DNA of 64,000 nt from Campylobacter majalis (GCF_905120465.1 NZ_CAJHOF010000001.1:141643-205642); one strand, 5' to 3'; positions 8,479-18,553 are shown, numbered from the stretch's first letter. Notes: generated from the letters alone by a model not told the origin. Numbers and translations: made by a program.

Positions 8479-9440
8479 TAGTATATCCCAGTTGCAGTTC
8501 TTACATTTTGCATTATAGGCATAGCGATTTTTCGGGCTTTTTCAGCTCCTTGGCTTAGAATTTGCTCGACCTCTTTAGCATTGTTGCAATAATACTCAAA
8601 TTTCTCTCTCGCGTCCTTAAAATACTCCCAAACAAGCTCGTTTAGATACATTTTAAAATGCCCATGTCCCTCACCGCCACGCTCGTAACGAGCTTGCAAA
8701 TCACGCTGCGCACCTTCATCTAAAAACAACTTTGCGATGTTATAGACATTGCAGTTTGCCCACTCTTTTGGGGCCTCAAGCGGTGTTGCATCGGTTACGA
8801 TAGATGAGATTTGCTTTTTTAGAGTTTTTGCGTCGGCAAAAATATCTATAGTATTGCCGTAGCTTTTGCTCATCTTTGCACCGTCAGTTCCTGGCACAGT
8901 TGCGACATTTTCATCGACTTTATGCTTTGGAAGCTTTAAAATTTCACCGTGTTCGTTGTTAAATTTTATCGCGATATCACGTGCGATCTCGACATGCTGG
9001 ATCTGATCCTTACCAACAGGCACAACATCAGCACCAAATAGCAAGATATCCGCTGCCATCAGCACTGGATAACTAAAAAGCCCATGATTTGCAGCGATGC
9101 CTTTTGCGGTCTTGTCTTTGTAGCTGTGGGCGCGTTCAAGTAGTCCCATTGGCGTGTATTGGCTTAGCACCCAGTAAAGCTCAAGTACCTCCTTTACATC
9201 GCTTTGCACCCAAAATGTAGATTTTTCTGGATCAATTCCTAGTGCTAAAAACGCAGCCGCTGCTTCAAGCGTATTTTGGCGTAAAATTTTAGCTTCACTA
9301 ACTGAGGTCATCGCATGATAATTTGCGATAAACATAAACATTTCACTTGAATTTTGTGCATCTACCATCTGTTTAATCGAGGCAAAATAGTTGCCAAGGT
9401 GTAGCTTTCCGCTAGGTTGAAGCCCTGTTAATACTCTCAA
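8478..9440 (-). CDS. trpS: Tryptophanyl-tRNA synthetase
   Basis: This 320-residue class I aminoacyl-tRNA synthetase charges tRNA-Trp. The N-terminus MRVLTGLQPSGKLHLGNYF contains the HIGH-type motif HLGN, and KMSKS is near residue 195. It has the usual compact bacterial TrpRS length. The start is a TTG at 9440 preceded by a strong ribosome site (AAGGAGAGAGA); no in-frame ATG lies at the conserved N-terminus, so TTG is accepted. It follows aroK by 9 bases and overlaps the eptA-like gene by one base. The der-aroK-trpS order matches C. jejuni. Confidence 0.96.
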   Translation of the reverse strand: MRVLTGLQPSGKLHLGNYFASIKQMVDAQNSSEMFMFIANYHAMTSVSEAKILRQNTLEAAAAFLALGIDPEKSTFWVQSDVKEVLELYWVLSQYTPMGLLERAHSYKDKTAKGIAANHGLFSYPVLMAADILLFGADVVPVGKDQIQHVEIARDIAIKFNNEHGEILKLPKHKVDENVATVPGTDGAKMSKSYGNTIDIFADAKTLKKQISSIVTDATPLEAPKEWANCNVYNIAKLFLDEGAQRDLQARYERGGEGHGHFKMYLNELVWEYFKDAREKFEYYCNNAKEVEQILSQGAEKARKIAMPIMQNVRTATGIY

Positions 9441-9449
9441 TCTCTCTCC

Positions 9450-10001
9450 TTATTTTTCTAAACTTAATTTATCAATTATCTCATCTGATATCTGTTGTGG
9501 TGTTTTATTTTCAACATCTATAATGATGTCAGCCTTGCTTTCATATAAACTCTCTCTAGCATTATGAAGCTCTTTTGCTTTATCTAAGTCTCTTAAAAGC
9601 GGTCTTTTTGCAAATTTTTTATCGCTGTTTTCGCTGTTTTTTAAGCGATTTATAATCGCTTCAAAGCTTGATTTTAAATAAATTACTTTGCCTATTTTGT
9701 TTAGTTTTTTTACTTTAGCAAAGCCGCCTCCAGTTGAAATGATGGCATTTTTAACGTTTTTAGATAAAAATTTTGCCAAATCTTTTTCAAGATTTCTAAA
9801 ATACTCTTCGCCGTTTTTAGCAAAAATTTCAGATATTTTTAAATTTTCTTTACTCTCTATCAAATCATCACAATCAAGCGTAAATCGCCCAAGCTCTTTG
9901 CTTAGCTCACGCGCAATAGTGCCTTTGCCAACGCCCATAAAGCCGATTAAGACTATATTTTCACGGCTTTTTTTAGGTTTTTGCTTTAAATTTTCACTCA
10001 T
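9450..10001 (-). CDS. aroK: Shikimate kinase
   Basis: This is the shikimate-pathway kinase that phosphorylates shikimate at the 3-OH toward chorismate. Motifs are the P-loop [11 protein letters not shown], the shikimate-binding DCDDLIE, and STGGGF, plus the RPLL lid region. I take the ATG at 10001 (MSENLKQK), which gives 183 residues and a start overlapping the der stop by 8 bases. The frame is open to 10061, but the extra N-terminal residues lie wholly inside der and have no family match. It is translationally coupled to der. Confidence 0.93.
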   Translation of the reverse strand: MSENLKQKPKKSRENIVLIGFMGVGKGTIARELSKELGRFTLDCDDLIESKENLKISEIFAKNGEEYFRNLEKDLAKFLSKNVKNAIISTGGGFAKVKKLNKIGKVIYLKSSFEAIINRLKNSENSDKKFAKRPLLRDLDKAKELHNARESLYESKADIIIDVENKTPQQISDEIIDKLSLEK

Positions 10002-11388
10002 TTTCGCTACTCTCATCGCTATTTTCACCGCGTTTTTTCGGCACAAAAACAAGTGGCACACCGCTTAACTCAAAACTATCTCTAAGCTTATTTGCAAGAT
10101 AGCGCTTATAGCTAAAATGCAAAGCTCTAGGGCGATTCATAATAAGTGCTATACGTGGCGGAGCAAAACCAAACTGCACAGCATAGTAAATTTTAACGCT
10201 TCTGCCTTTATCGTGTGGAAGTGGATGTGTTTTTGTGGCTTCATTTATTGCTTCATTTAGTTTTGATGTCTGCAATTTTTGTGTAAAATTACGATAAACA
10301 CTTAGTATCAAATCATAAAGTTTATGCACTCTTTTGCCGCCAAGTGCCGAAACACTAATAATTGGCGCGTAAGCTAAAAATTTAAACCTATAGCGTATAT
10401 CTTTGCAAAGCTCATCAAACTCAATCTTGCTCTTATCCCACTTATTTAGCACAATTATCATACCAAGCTCAAATTTAGACGCAACTCCAGCTATACGCTC
10501 ATCAAGCTCACTAAGCGGCTCTGAGCTATCTAGCACAAGCAAAGCGATATCTGTTTTTTCAAGCACTTTTTGTGTGCGATTTAACGCATATCGCTCGATG
10601 CCATCTATCTTGCCACGACGCCTAATCCCAGCCGTATCGACAAACTCATAAATCCGCCCATCATGCTCATAAATTTCATTAACCGGATCTATCGTCGTTC
10701 CAGCTACATCGCTAACTACTGCTCTTGAATCCTTTACAAGTGCATTTAAAAGGCTTGATTTACCGACATTTACGCGCCCTACTATACCTACACGGATATT
10801 TTTATCTTCGTAGTTTTCACTCTTGCTAAGCTCACCATCATCATCAAAATTTTCTAAAAAATCATCAAAATCATCATTGCCATCATCTGGCTTTATCAAA
10901 TTGGTTTTTAGGTGCTTGTGTATCCACTGCACAAGCTCATCAACGCCAGTAGCATGAGAAACTGATATATGAAAAACATCCTTTGCACCAAAACTTATAA
11001 ATTCCCACGCTCTAGCTTCATCTTTTTTGCTATCTACCTTATTTATAACAAGTGCAATTGGTAGATTTAATCCGCTTAGCGAATAAAAAAGCTCTTTATC
11101 TTCATCGCTTGGCATAAATTTAGCATCAACCATATAGATGATAATATCGGCATTTTTAGCCTCGTCAAGTGTTTTAATCTTTACATTACGAAACAACTCA
11201 GAGCTATCATCAAGTCCGCCACTATCTATTAAAATGCAACTTTTATCATATATTTGAATCTGAGTTTTATTAGTATCTCTTGTGGTTCCTGCTACATCGC
11301 TAGTAATAGCTATACGCTCACGAGCCAGGCGATTAAATAACGAGCTTTTGCCTACATTTGGCTTTCCGACTAATATTACTTTTTGCAT
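9994..11388 (-). CDS. der: Ribosome biogenesis GTPase Der (EngA)
   Basis: This 464-residue protein has the tandem GTPase architecture unique to Der: G1 motifs GKPNVGKSS (residues 7-15) and GRVNVGKSS (about residue 205), each with DxxG (DSGG; DTAG) and NKxD (NKVD; NKWD), then a C-terminal KH-like domain. An acidic linker rich in Asp/Glu separates the two G domains (about residues 170-195). Der acts in 50S subunit assembly. The ATG at 11388 is preceded by AAAAGGAAAAAT. It is the first gene of the der-aroK-trpS-eptA-like run. Confidence 0.97.
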   Translation of the reverse strand: MQKVILVGKPNVGKSSLFNRLARERIAITSDVAGTTRDTNKTQIQIYDKSCILIDSGGLDDSSELFRNVKIKTLDEAKNADIIIYMVDAKFMPSDEDKELFYSLSGLNLPIALVINKVDSKKDEARAWEFISFGAKDVFHISVSHATGVDELVQWIHKHLKTNLIKPDDGNDDFDDFLENFDDDGELSKSENYEDKNIRVGIVGRVNVGKSSLLNALVKDSRAVVSDVAGTTIDPVNEIYEHDGRIYEFVDTAGIRRRGKIDGIERYALNRTQKVLEKTDIALLVLDSSEPLSELDERIAGVASKFELGMIIVLNKWDKSKIEFDELCKDIRYRFKFLAYAPIISVSALGGKRVHKLYDLILSVYRNFTQKLQTSKLNEAINEATKTHPLPHDKGRSVKIYYAVQFGFAPPRIALIMNRPRALHFSYKRYLANKLRDSFELSGVPLVFVPKKRGENSDESSENE

Positions 11389-11488
11389 ATTTTTCCTTTT
11401 ATTTATGCATTAATTATACATTAACACTTATAAAATTAAGCAAAATTTCACTAAAATATTGCCTTTTTAAGTTAAAGGTAAAATTTCA

Positions 11489-12376
11489 TTGCACAAATTA
11501 ATAATTAAAAACTTAGGCATTTATTATATGCTAATTGCTTGTATGATGTTTGCTTTCACTGGTGCTTGTGCCAAAATTTTAGGCTCACACATGCCATCAA
11601 TTGAGGTTGTGTTTTTTAGAAATTTAGTAGGACTTGGCATAGTCGTATATGCGTTGTTTAAATTTAAACAAGCTCATGTCGGCGGACACTTTTGGCTACT
11701 TATGTTTCGCGGATTTATCGGCACAATGGCGATGTTTGCTTTTTTTTATAACGTCGCTCATATCAACCTTGCAGCGGCTTTTACATTTTCTAAAACTAGT
11801 CCTATTTTTACAGCTATAATAGCTGCGATCGTTTTTAAAGAAGCATTAAGCTATAAGGGTTGGAGTGCGATATGTCTTGGTTTTATAGGGATTTTGCTAA
11901 TAATTCAGCCAAATTTAGGCATAAGCAAAACAGACCTGATTGGCATATGGAGCGGAATTGGTGCAGCTATGGCATACACAAGCGTTAGAGAACTCAAAAA
12001 AAGCTACTCGACAAATACAATCGTGTTTGTTTTTATGTGTTGGGGGACGGCGCTGCCTATTATTTTTATGAGCATGGCTGAATTTATCGCATATGAGCCA
12101 CTTGATTTTTTACTATCTAAATTTGTTATGCCAAGCATTCATAGTATTTTTTTTATAGTGCTTATGGGCGTTAGTGGGTATTTTTTTCAAGTGTATATGA
12201 CTAAGTCTTACGCAGTCGCAAAAAAGGCTGGTGTAGTAGCAGCCGTAAGCTATGCGGATGTTATTTTTACCTTAATTATTGGATATTTTATGGGCGATAG
12301 TTTGCCAAATTTAGTTGCATTTTTTGGTATAATGCTAGTCATTTTAAGCGGAATAATCGTAGTAAGGGAGAAGTAA
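11489..12376 (+). CDS. EamA/DMT-family permease
   Basis: This 295-residue integral membrane protein is predicted to have ten helices in two EamA repeats (drug/metabolite transporter superfamily). Typical features are the early [11 protein letters not shown] segment and [19 protein letters not shown] at the end of the first repeat. The substrate is unknown. The start is a TTG at 11489 with AAAGG ten bases upstream; an ATG 13 codons downstream (MLIACMM) would cut into the first helix. It is divergent from der, and its stop overlaps the kdsA start (TAATG), as in C. jejuni where the same gene pair occurs. Confidence 0.85.
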   Translation: MHKLIIKNLGIYYMLIACMMFAFTGACAKILGSHMPSIEVVFFRNLVGLGIVVYALFKFKQAHVGGHFWLLMFRGFIGTMAMFAFFYNVAHINLAAAFTFSKTSPIFTAIIAAIVFKEALSYKGWSAICLGFIGILLIIQPNLGISKTDLIGIWSGIGAAMAYTSVRELKKSYSTNTIVFVFMCWGTALPIIFMSMAEFIAYEPLDFLLSKFVMPSIHSIFFIVLMGVSGYFFQVYMTKSYAVAKKAGVVAAVSYADVIFTLIIGYFMGDSLPNLVAFFGIMLVILSGIIVVREK

Positions 12377-13182
12377 TGATACTAATAGCAGGACCGTGTG
12401 CGATAGAGAGCGAAGAGCTTGTGATGACAGTCGCTGAGCGGTTAGTGAAATTTAATGAAGATAGCAGGATAGATTTTTATTTTAAATCAAGTTTTGATAA
12501 GGCAAATCGCACAAGCATTAGCTCATTTCGCGGTCCCGGTCTTGAAAAGGGTTGCGAAATTTTGGCTCGTGTGAAGGAAAAATTTGGCTTTAAGATAGTT
12601 ACTGACATTCACGAAAGCTATCAAGCATCGCCCGTGGGCGAGGTGGCTGATGTGGTGCAAATACCAGCGTTTTTGTGTCGTCAAACCGATCTATTGGTAG
12701 CAGCAGCAAAAACAAAAGCGGTCGTAAATATCAAAAAAGGGCAGTTTTTAGCAGCATCGGCTATGAAGCACTCGGTTAAAAAGGTTCTTGAAACGCGTGG
12801 AATTTCAAGTGATGGATATGATGTGGCGAAGGAAAATGGCGTATGGCTGTGTGAAAGAGGAAGCACATTTGGGTATGGAAATTTAGTCGTGGATATGCGA
12901 AATCTCGTTCTTATGCGTGAGTTTGCACCTGTGATTTTTGACGCAACTCACAGCGTGCAAATGCCATCGGCCTTAGGTGAAAAAAGTGGCGGAGACGCTA
13001 GATTTGTGCCATATCTTGCTAGAGCAGCAGCAAGTGTGGGCGTGGATGGATTTTTTTACGAAACGCATATAAATCCTTGCGAAGCGATGTGCGATGGACC
13101 AAATATGCTAAATCTTGATGAGCTTGAAAAAGTAGTCGAGCAGACACTAAAAATAGAAGAAATTTTAAAGGAAGCAAAATGA
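12376..13182 (+). CDS. kdsA: 3-deoxy-8-phosphooctulonate synthase (KDO-8-P synthase)
   Basis: This 268-residue enzyme condenses phosphoenolpyruvate with arabinose-5-phosphate to make KDO-8-phosphate for the LPS inner core. Recognisable motifs are [26 protein letters not shown] and the ITDIHE-type VTDIHES. Cys8 in GPCAIES corresponds to the metal-ligand Cys of the metal-dependent class, unlike the E. coli enzyme, so a divalent-metal requirement is inferred. It overlaps the EamA stop by one base. Its 3' end contains the first copy of a 24-base direct repeat (13160-13183), and its stop overlaps the start of the next gene by 4 bases. Confidence 0.96.
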   Translation: MILIAGPCAIESEELVMTVAERLVKFNEDSRIDFYFKSSFDKANRTSISSFRGPGLEKGCEILARVKEKFGFKIVTDIHESYQASPVGEVADVVQIPAFLCRQTDLLVAAAKTKAVVNIKKGQFLAASAMKHSVKKVLETRGISSDGYDVAKENGVWLCERGSTFGYGNLVVDMRNLVLMREFAPVIFDATHSVQMPSALGEKSGGDARFVPYLARAAASVGVDGFFYETHINPCEAMCDGPNMLNLDELEKVVEQTLKIEEILKEAK

Positions 13183-13183
13183 A
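13160..13183. repeat. Direct repeat copy 1 flanking inserted lipoprotein gene
   Basis: This 24-base sequence, with core TTTTAAAGGAAGCAAAATG, covers the end of kdsA and the ribosome site and ATG of the next gene. It recurs exactly at 13689-13712, 529 bases downstream, where it supplies the ribosome site and ATG of ribH. Confidence 0.9.
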
Positions 13184-13697
13184 AAATATTATAACATTTA
13201 TCTTTGCTACAATATTTTTAGTTGGTTGCGGACAAAACCAGCCAAAAGTGCCAACTGCAAGCGCTTTTAAATTTGATAAGATAGACTATACTCATATCCA
13301 ATATCATCAGCCTACAAAATTTACATATCAAAGCCCACAAGATGTTGAAAAAAAATATAACGAGCAAATTTTAGATGCATTACAAAATAACAATTTACTA
13401 GATCAAAACTCGACAGATGAGCTTAAAATTTCAATAAAACATCAAAGAGAATTTGGTGGTGAGGCAACACCTTTAAAAAGTGACAGAATGGGAAATATCT
13501 GGCTTTATTACAATATACAAATTATCAGAAATGGTGAGATTTTAAGAAATTATACATCATCAAGAGAGCGCTACGATCCGGGATTTTTTGGTAATTTAAA
13601 AACAATAGCGATGCAAAATACAGATGACAAGCTAGAAAATGATGCTATATCGGCTATGGCACGTCATATTATAAAAATAATTAAAGAAAAATTTTAA
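13179..13697 (+). CDS. Lipoprotein of unknown function between kdsA and ribH
   Basis: This 172-residue protein has a lipoprotein signal: a hydrophobic N-terminus ending in LVGC at residue 17, followed by Gly. The mature part is soluble with mixed alpha/beta character and no family I can name; one region ([33 protein letters not shown]) resembles periplasmic adhesion or transport lipoproteins only loosely. It is translationally coupled to kdsA (ATGA overlap). In C. jejuni kdsA and ribH are adjacent, so this gene appears to be an insertion, and the exact 24-base repeat on both sides supports that. Confidence 0.75.
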   Translation: MKNIITFIFATIFLVGCGQNQPKVPTASAFKFDKIDYTHIQYHQPTKFTYQSPQDVEKKYNEQILDALQNNNLLDQNSTDELKISIKHQREFGGEATPLKSDRMGNIWLYYNIQIIRNGEILRNYTSSRERYDPGFFGNLKTIAMQNTDDKLENDAISAMARHIIKIIKEKF

Positions 13698-13712
13698 AGG
13701 AAGCAAAATGAA
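13689..13712. repeat. Direct repeat copy 2 at the lipoprotein/ribH junction
   Basis: This is an exact second copy of the 24-base repeat found at 13160-13183. Here the same bases code nothing in the KdsA frame but provide AAAGGAAG as the ribosome site and the ATG of ribH. Confidence 0.9.
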
Positions 13713-14178
13713 CATAATCGAAGGAAATTTAGCCCTAAACGGCAAGGAAAAGATCGCAATCATAAACGCTAGGTTTAATCACATCATCACAGATCGCTTG
13801 GTAGAGGGTGCAAAAGATGCGTTTTTACGCCATGGCGGCGATGAGAAAAACTTAAGCCTTATTTTGGTGCCTGGTGCTTTTGAGATACCAATGGCACTAC
13901 AAAAGGCACTTGAGAGTGGAAAATTTGACGCTGTTTGCTGTGTGGGAGCGGTGATTCGTGGCTCAACTCCGCACTTTGACTATGTATCGGCTGAAACCAC
14001 AAAAGGTATAGCAAATGTAACGCTAAAATACGGTAAGCCAGTAACATTTGGTGTGCTAACAGTCGATAGTATCGAGCAAGCGATAGAGCGAGCAGGCTCA
14101 AAGGCTGGAAATAAGGGCTTTGAAGCGATGACTGGCGTTATAGAAATGCTAAGTCTTTATAGAAATTTAAAGGCGTAA
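13708..14178 (+). CDS. ribH: 6,7-dimethyl-8-ribityllumazine synthase
   Basis: This 156-residue enzyme catalyses the penultimate step of riboflavin synthesis, joining the ribityl-uracil and 3,4-dihydroxybutanone-4-phosphate. Family motifs are [23 protein letters not shown] and [17 protein letters not shown], with the catalytic His in the latter (residue about 89). The length is normal. It is followed after one base by nusB, the order known from C. jejuni, and presumably forms 60-mer or pentameric assemblies like other lumazine synthases. Confidence 0.96.
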   Translation: MNIIEGNLALNGKEKIAIINARFNHIITDRLVEGAKDAFLRHGGDEKNLSLILVPGAFEIPMALQKALESGKFDAVCCVGAVIRGSTPHFDYVSAETTKGIANVTLKYGKPVTFGVLTVDSIEQAIERAGSKAGNKGFEAMTGVIEMLSLYRNLKA

Positions 14179-14179
14179 A

Positions 14180-14566
14180 ATGGCGACACGTCATCAAGCA
14201 AGAGAGGCAATAATATCCCTTTTATACGCATATGAAATGGGCACAAATAGCGATGAATTTACAAGTGAATTTTTAGAAGAAAAAAAGATACGAAACGAAA
14301 GAAGAAATGACGCCATAAAAGCTTTTGACGAAATTTTAGCAAAACAACAAGAAATAGATGAGATTATAAAAGCAAACTTAAAAGATAACGACTTAGAAAA
14401 AGTTGGCATGGTTGAAAGAGCAATACTTAGGTTAGGCATTTATGAGATGAAATACTTAAAAATCGATAGACCAGTTATCATAAACGAAGCTATTGAGTTA
14501 GCAAAAGAGCTATGTTCAGACTCAAGTCCAAGATTTATAAATGGCGTACTGGCAAATATAAAATAA
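14180..14566 (+). CDS. nusB: Transcription antitermination factor NusB
   Basis: This 128-residue all-helical RNA-binding protein has the NusB signatures: [19 protein letters not shown] at the N-terminus, [13 protein letters not shown] and [15 protein letters not shown] in the C-terminal half. It acts with NusE/S10 at boxA in rRNA transcription. The gene begins one base after the ribH stop and is followed by dnaJ after 12 bases. Confidence 0.95.
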   Translation: MATRHQAREAIISLLYAYEMGTNSDEFTSEFLEEKKIRNERRNDAIKAFDEILAKQQEIDEIIKANLKDNDLEKVGMVERAILRLGIYEMKYLKIDRPVIINEAIELAKELCSDSSPRFINGVLANIK

Positions 14567-14578
14567 TTAGGATAAGAT

Positions 14579-15694
14579 GTGGATTATTACGAAATACTTG
14601 AAATACCGCGTTCAGCAAGTGCTGACGAGATAAAAAAAGCATATAGGAAATTGGCATTAAAATATCATCCAGATAGAAATCAAGGCGACAAAGAAGCCGA
14701 GGATAAATTTAAACAAGTCAATGAAGCCTATCAAGTGCTAAGCGATGAAGAGAAGCGAAGTATGTATGATAGATACGGCAAAGATGGCTTAAATCAGGCT
14801 GGTGGCTTTGGTGGGTTTGGTTCGGCTGGATTTGATTTTGATGATATTAGCGATGTGTTTAGCTCATTTTTTGGGGGTGGCGGACGCACTCGTGCAAAAA
14901 GAAATCTTGATAAATATCCAGCCGATTTAGAAATTTCAATAACGATTGATTTTAACGAAGCGGTTTTTGGTTGTGAAAAAGAGATACAATACACCAGTAA
15001 AACGCCATGTAAAAAATGTAACGGCACAGGTAGCAAAGACGGCAAACGAACAACATGTCCGCACTGTGGCGGCAAGGGTAGGATAGCCCAAACACGTGGA
15101 TTTATGCAATTTGTGCAAGACTGTCATCATTGTGGCGGAACTGGCGAAATTATAAAAGAAAAATGCGATAGCTGTAAGGGCAAAGCATACGAAGAGCAAA
15201 AACAAAGTCTTAAAATCAACATTCCAGAAGGTATTGATGATGGAATGCGTATGCGAGTAAGTGGCAAAGGCAACAAAACAACAAGTGGTGCGATGGGCGA
15301 TTTGTATGTGGTTATAAATGTAAAACAAGATGAATTTTTTGTAAGACACAATGACGATATTTACGTGGAAATTCCAGTATTTTTTACTCAAGCTGCACTT
15401 GGCGAAAGCATAAGCATACCAACATTAAGAGGCGAAAAAAAGCTAGATTTACCAGTTGGAGCAAAAGACAAACAGCAATTTGTTTTTGAAAATGAGGGCG
15501 TAAAGAGTGTAAATTCTAAATATTACGGAAATTTCGTAGTGCAAATATCAGTTCAAACACCTAAAAAACTAAGCGATGAACAAATAGAACTTCTAAAAAA
15601 ACTACAAGAAAGCTTTGGGATTAAAAGCGGCGAAAGCACCAAAAATCATGAAAGTGTATTTGATAAAATTAAAAGCTGGTTTAGCGGTGAATAA
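14579..15694 (+). CDS. dnaJ: Chaperone DnaJ
   Basis: This 371-residue Hsp40 has, in order, a J domain (DYYEILEI at the N-terminus, HPD near residue 32), a Gly/Phe-rich stretch (about residues 73-100), four zinc-finger motifs ([32 protein letters not shown]; the last is slightly degenerate) and two C-terminal substrate-binding domains. It stimulates DnaK ATPase. The start is GTG at 14579 after a TTAGGAT ribosome site. In C. jejuni dnaJ lies beside racRS instead, so its place after nusB is a rearrangement. A strong hairpin overlaps the stop codon. Confidence 0.96.
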   Translation: MDYYEILEIPRSASADEIKKAYRKLALKYHPDRNQGDKEAEDKFKQVNEAYQVLSDEEKRSMYDRYGKDGLNQAGGFGGFGSAGFDFDDISDVFSSFFGGGGRTRAKRNLDKYPADLEISITIDFNEAVFGCEKEIQYTSKTPCKKCNGTGSKDGKRTTCPHCGGKGRIAQTRGFMQFVQDCHHCGGTGEIIKEKCDSCKGKAYEEQKQSLKINIPEGIDDGMRMRVSGKGNKTTSGAMGDLYVVINVKQDEFFVRHNDDIYVEIPVFFTQAALGESISIPTLRGEKKLDLPVGAKDKQQFVFENEGVKSVNSKYYGNFVVQISVQTPKKLSDEQIELLKKLQESFGIKSGESTKNHESVFDKIKSWFSGE

Positions 15695-15723
15695 ATTTAA
15701 GGGATTAAATATCCCTTAAATTT
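15693..15723 (+). terminator. Strong hairpin terminator after dnaJ
   Basis: The stem is a perfect 12-base-pair inverted repeat, AAATTTAAGGGA/TCCCTTAAATTT, around a 7-base loop, beginning within the dnaJ stop codon. It ends the eamA-kdsA-ribH-nusB-dnaJ transcription unit. Confidence 0.8.
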
Positions 15724-16632
15724 AAATCAAACTAGATAATTTTTAGCCACTCTCAATCCCAACCCAATCTTAATTTATTCTTGCTATTTTAATAAAACTT
15801 TATACAAATTTTATTGATTTTGTATTAATTTCATATCTTTTAAATAAATATAAATTTTAATAAATCTTTATATTTAAATAGCAAACAAGTAAAACAATAG
15901 ATTTATTTATTGTGCTTTAGCACCATTTTTAAAAAACTTGGTAGCAACTGCAAGAAAAGCCAAATAAAGCCACTCACAAAGTGATGCTTATTTAAACTTC
16001 TTAAGTTTAAATAATAAAGATAGCCACCGTAAGACAGACTAAGTAAATACTTGCTAAGCAATAAAGTATTTTAAGCCATAACAACAAAATTTATAAAAAT
16101 ATTTTAAAAATGTTTAAAATTCTTCAAATTTTGTCTTTTAAATTTTAAGTTTTTATATATTTATTTTCATCATTATCATAGCAATTAAAAGTTTTTAATT
16201 ATACTTTTGTTTGGCATAAAGCTTGCAAAAACTTTTTTTTAGACGACTTTAAAGCATATTAAACACAATTTTTCATCTTTTGCCATCTAAATTTTAAACT
16301 ATTTAATTTATCTTAGTTTTGTAAATTTAACTAGCACCTATTAAGATAAATACTAATTATTTGCTTACGTATTTGCTTTAGTCTCTTGCATAACCAGCGT
16401 CAATGCAATTTTAATCAAGCTCAGCTTTGCAAATTTTATAAATTTAGCCATTTAATATGAGTAAATTTATAAAAAATACATCCAATTTCCAAGACATATA
16501 AAGATAAATGTGTATTTATGACACAAAAACAGTAAAAATTAAGACATGAGTAAATTTTTGAATAAATTTAATGTTACATTAAAGATATGTTATTTTATAA
16601 TTATAATGTTATATTAATACAAGGAGCAAATC
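15724..16632. other. About 910-base non-coding region upstream of cstA-like operon, hairpin-rich
   Basis: No convincing gene is visible. Between about 15905 and 16075 several hairpins cluster: GTGC-TTTA-GCAC (15912-15923), TCAC-AAA-GTGA, a perfect 12-base-pair stem TTATTTAAACTT/AAGTTTAAATAA with a 3-base loop (15988-16014), and AAATACTT/AAGTATTT. The same DNA, read on the - strand, is an open frame of 55 codons ending at 15903 (hydrophobic; ...SGFIWLFLQLLPSF...), without ATG start or ribosome site. It could be a structured RNA, a gene remnant or a repeated element. The rest, 16080-16560, is AT-rich with no structure I can name. Confidence 0.5.
16568..16616 (+). promoter_or_regulatory. Promoter with repeated TAATGTTAYATTA boxes upstream of cstA-like gene
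   Basis: The near-perfect palindrome TTAATGT-T-ACATTAA (16568-16582) is followed 35 bases downstream by a second copy, TAATGTTATATTA (16604-16616). The second overlaps a TATAAT at 16602-16607 that would serve as the -10 box, about 25 bases before the ATG. The pattern fits an operator occupied by a dimeric regulator, with one box upstream of and one on the promoter. The regulator is unknown. Confidence 0.5.
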
Positions 16633-18303
16633 ATGAATGCCTTAGCGTTAATGACAATAGGATTTGCGTTTTTTGCTTTTGGCTTTTTCTTTTATTCTCG
16701 TTATATTGCGGATAAAATTTTAAAGCTAGATCCAAATTTTACCCCACCATCAAAAGAGTTTGAAGATGGTGTGGATTTTGTCCCAACAAACAAATTTGTC
16801 CTTTGGGGGCATCACTTTACATCAGTGGCTGGTGCAGCACCTATCGTAGGTCCTGCTATAGCTGTGATTTGGGGTTGGGCACCAGCTTTTATATGGGTTT
16901 TACTCGGAACAGTTTTTATCGCTGGTGTGCATGATATGAGTGCCATTTGGGCAAGTGTGCGAAACAAAGGCTACTCTATAGGCACAATCTCAGGACAAAT
17001 TTTAAGCAAACGAGCTAGAAGCCTTATGATGGTTGTTATTTTTTTACTGCTTCTTATGGTAAATGCCGTATTTGCAGTGGTTATCGCTGGCATGATGATT
17101 AAAACTCCTTCATCGGTCTTGCCTGTATGGGGAGCGTTGGTTGTAGCGTTTTTCATAGGTCAAGCGATATATAAATTTAAACTAAACTTACCATTAGTTT
17201 CGTTAGTTGGCGTTATCGCACTATATGCCTTAATCTACTTAGGGCCACAATACCCTATTGCTTTACCAGATACGGTTATGGGCTTAGACGCAAATGCTGC
17301 ATGGATTATTTTGCTATTTATTTATGCTGCGGTTGCATCGTTGCTTCCTGTTTGGATGCTACTTCAGCCACGCGATTACATAAATGGCTTACAACTTTTT
17401 GTCGGACTTTTTGCACTATATTTTTCGTTTATAGTAGTGTCTCCAGATATCGTTGCACCAGCATTTAACAGCAACGTCCCGGCTGGAACACCTTCGCTTT
17501 TTCCGCTGCTATTTGTAACAATTGCTTGCGGTGCGATATCTGGTTTTCACGGACTTGTTTCAACTGGCACAACAGCTAAACAAATCAAGTGCGAACCAGA
17601 TGCTAGATTTGTCGGATACTTTGGTGCTGTTGGCGAAGGATTACTTGCATTAGCGGCTATTTTAGCTGTTAGTGCTGGGTTTGCGTCAATGGCCGAATGG
17701 GAGAGTGTTTATACGAAATTTGGTGCAGGTGGCATAGGTGCGTTTATAGATGGAGGCGGTAAAATTTTAAGCATGGGCATCGGCATAAGCCCTGAAATTT
17801 CAGCAACAATGCTAACAGTTATGGCGGCACTTTTTGCAGGCACTACTATGGATACAGGCGTAAGACTTCAACGATATATTTTTCAAGAATGGGGCGATGT
17901 TTATAATCTAAATTTACTTAAAAAAGGTTGGGTTGCGACACTATTTGCTGTTGGTTCATGCTTACTTTTAGCTTTTGGAGCTGGTGGTGCAGATGGCAAA
18001 GGCGGTATGATTATATGGCCTTTATTTGGCACGACAAATCAACTAATGGCAGGTTTAACACTGCTAATTATCACTGTTATGGTAATGCGACAAAAAGGCA
18101 AAATTCGCTACACGTTAGTGCCGCTTTTGTTTTTGTTGTTTGTCACGACATACGGCTTGTTGCTTCAATTAGTCGATTTTTACAACAAACAAAACTGGCT
18201 ACTTATCGTGCTTGATTGTGTGATTCTAATAGCGACTATAATGGTGTGCTTGGAGAGTTTTTCAGTGCTTAAAAAGGCGTTTAACAAAGATGAGTTTAAG
18301 TGA
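16633..18303 (+). CDS. CstA-family transporter (short form)
   Basis: This 556-residue membrane protein belongs to the CstA/BtsT carbon-starvation family, whose characterised members import pyruvate or peptides. Signature segments are LWGHHFTSVAGAAPIVGPAIAVIWGW and GVHDMSAIWASVRNKG near residues 55-120, then about 14 or more membrane helices. It is clearly shorter than the approximately 700-residue C. jejuni CstA and lacks the long C-terminal extension. It starts an operon with the cory-CC-star protein (14-base overlap) and an ArsA-like ATPase, a grouping I recall from other bacteria. The ribosome site is CAAGGAGCAAATC. Confidence 0.85.
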   Translation: MNALALMTIGFAFFAFGFFFYSRYIADKILKLDPNFTPPSKEFEDGVDFVPTNKFVLWGHHFTSVAGAAPIVGPAIAVIWGWAPAFIWVLLGTVFIAGVHDMSAIWASVRNKGYSIGTISGQILSKRARSLMMVVIFLLLLMVNAVFAVVIAGMMIKTPSSVLPVWGALVVAFFIGQAIYKFKLNLPLVSLVGVIALYALIYLGPQYPIALPDTVMGLDANAAWIILLFIYAAVASLLPVWMLLQPRDYINGLQLFVGLFALYFSFIVVSPDIVAPAFNSNVPAGTPSLFPLLFVTIACGAISGFHGLVSTGTTAKQIKCEPDARFVGYFGAVGEGLLALAAILAVSAGFASMAEWESVYTKFGAGGIGAFIDGGGKILSMGIGISPEISATMLTVMAALFAGTTMDTGVRLQRYIFQEWGDVYNLNLLKKGWVATLFAVGSCLLLAFGAGGADGKGGMIIWPLFGTTNQLMAGLTLLIITVMVMRQKGKIRYTLVPLLFLLFVTTYGLLLQLVDFYNKQNWLLIVLDCVILIATIMVCLESFSVLKKAFNKDEFK

Positions 18304-18553
18304 AAATTTTAAGGCATTTTTGCAGGGGCTTGATGAGTTTTACAAAGCCCCTTACAGAGCCGCACTAACCAAAAGTTATCAAGAAGAAGGCGACTTTTTC
18401 ATGATATTAGCATTTGCTGAGAGCTTGGGTGTAGAAAATCCAGCGAGTTTTTATACGCTTGAGCTTTTGCCTTTTTTACTTGAAGAATTTCATGCATGGC
18501 ACAAACGTGCTGGTATGCAAAACTCGCCAATAGAGCATTTTGGATGTTGCTAA
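18290..18553 (+). CDS. Cory-CC-star family small protein
   Basis: This 87-residue soluble protein has the invariant C-terminal Cys-Cys immediately before the stop (HFGCC) and the conserved block ILAFAESLGVENPASFYTLELLPFLLEEFHAWHKR. I recognise this as the small protein family named 'cory-CC-star', found beside short CstA-type transporters and ArsA-type ATPases. Its function is unknown; the terminal CC could bind a metal or thiol, or be a handle for the ATPase (inference). It overlaps the transporter gene by 14 bases and the ATPase gene by one base (TAATG), which implies tight coupling. Confidence 0.8.
   Translation: MSLSENFKAFLQGLDEFYKAPYRAALTKSYQEEGDFFMILAFAESLGVENPASFYTLELLPFLLEEFHAWHKRAGMQNSPIEHFGCC

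Noticed and set aside
9450..10061. Longer aroK reading frame starting at 10061
   Set aside because: The added residues overlap der by 60 more bases and have no match to shikimate kinases; the ATG at 10001 fits better.
14936..15391. 151-codon - strand frame opposite dnaJ
   Set aside because: It lies entirely antisense to the dnaJ zinc-finger and substrate-binding region; Cys/His richness is an artefact of the opposite strand.
15724..16632. CRISPR array or rRNA in the long non-coding stretch
   Set aside because: No regularly spaced repeats of constant length and no rRNA-like sequence are present.
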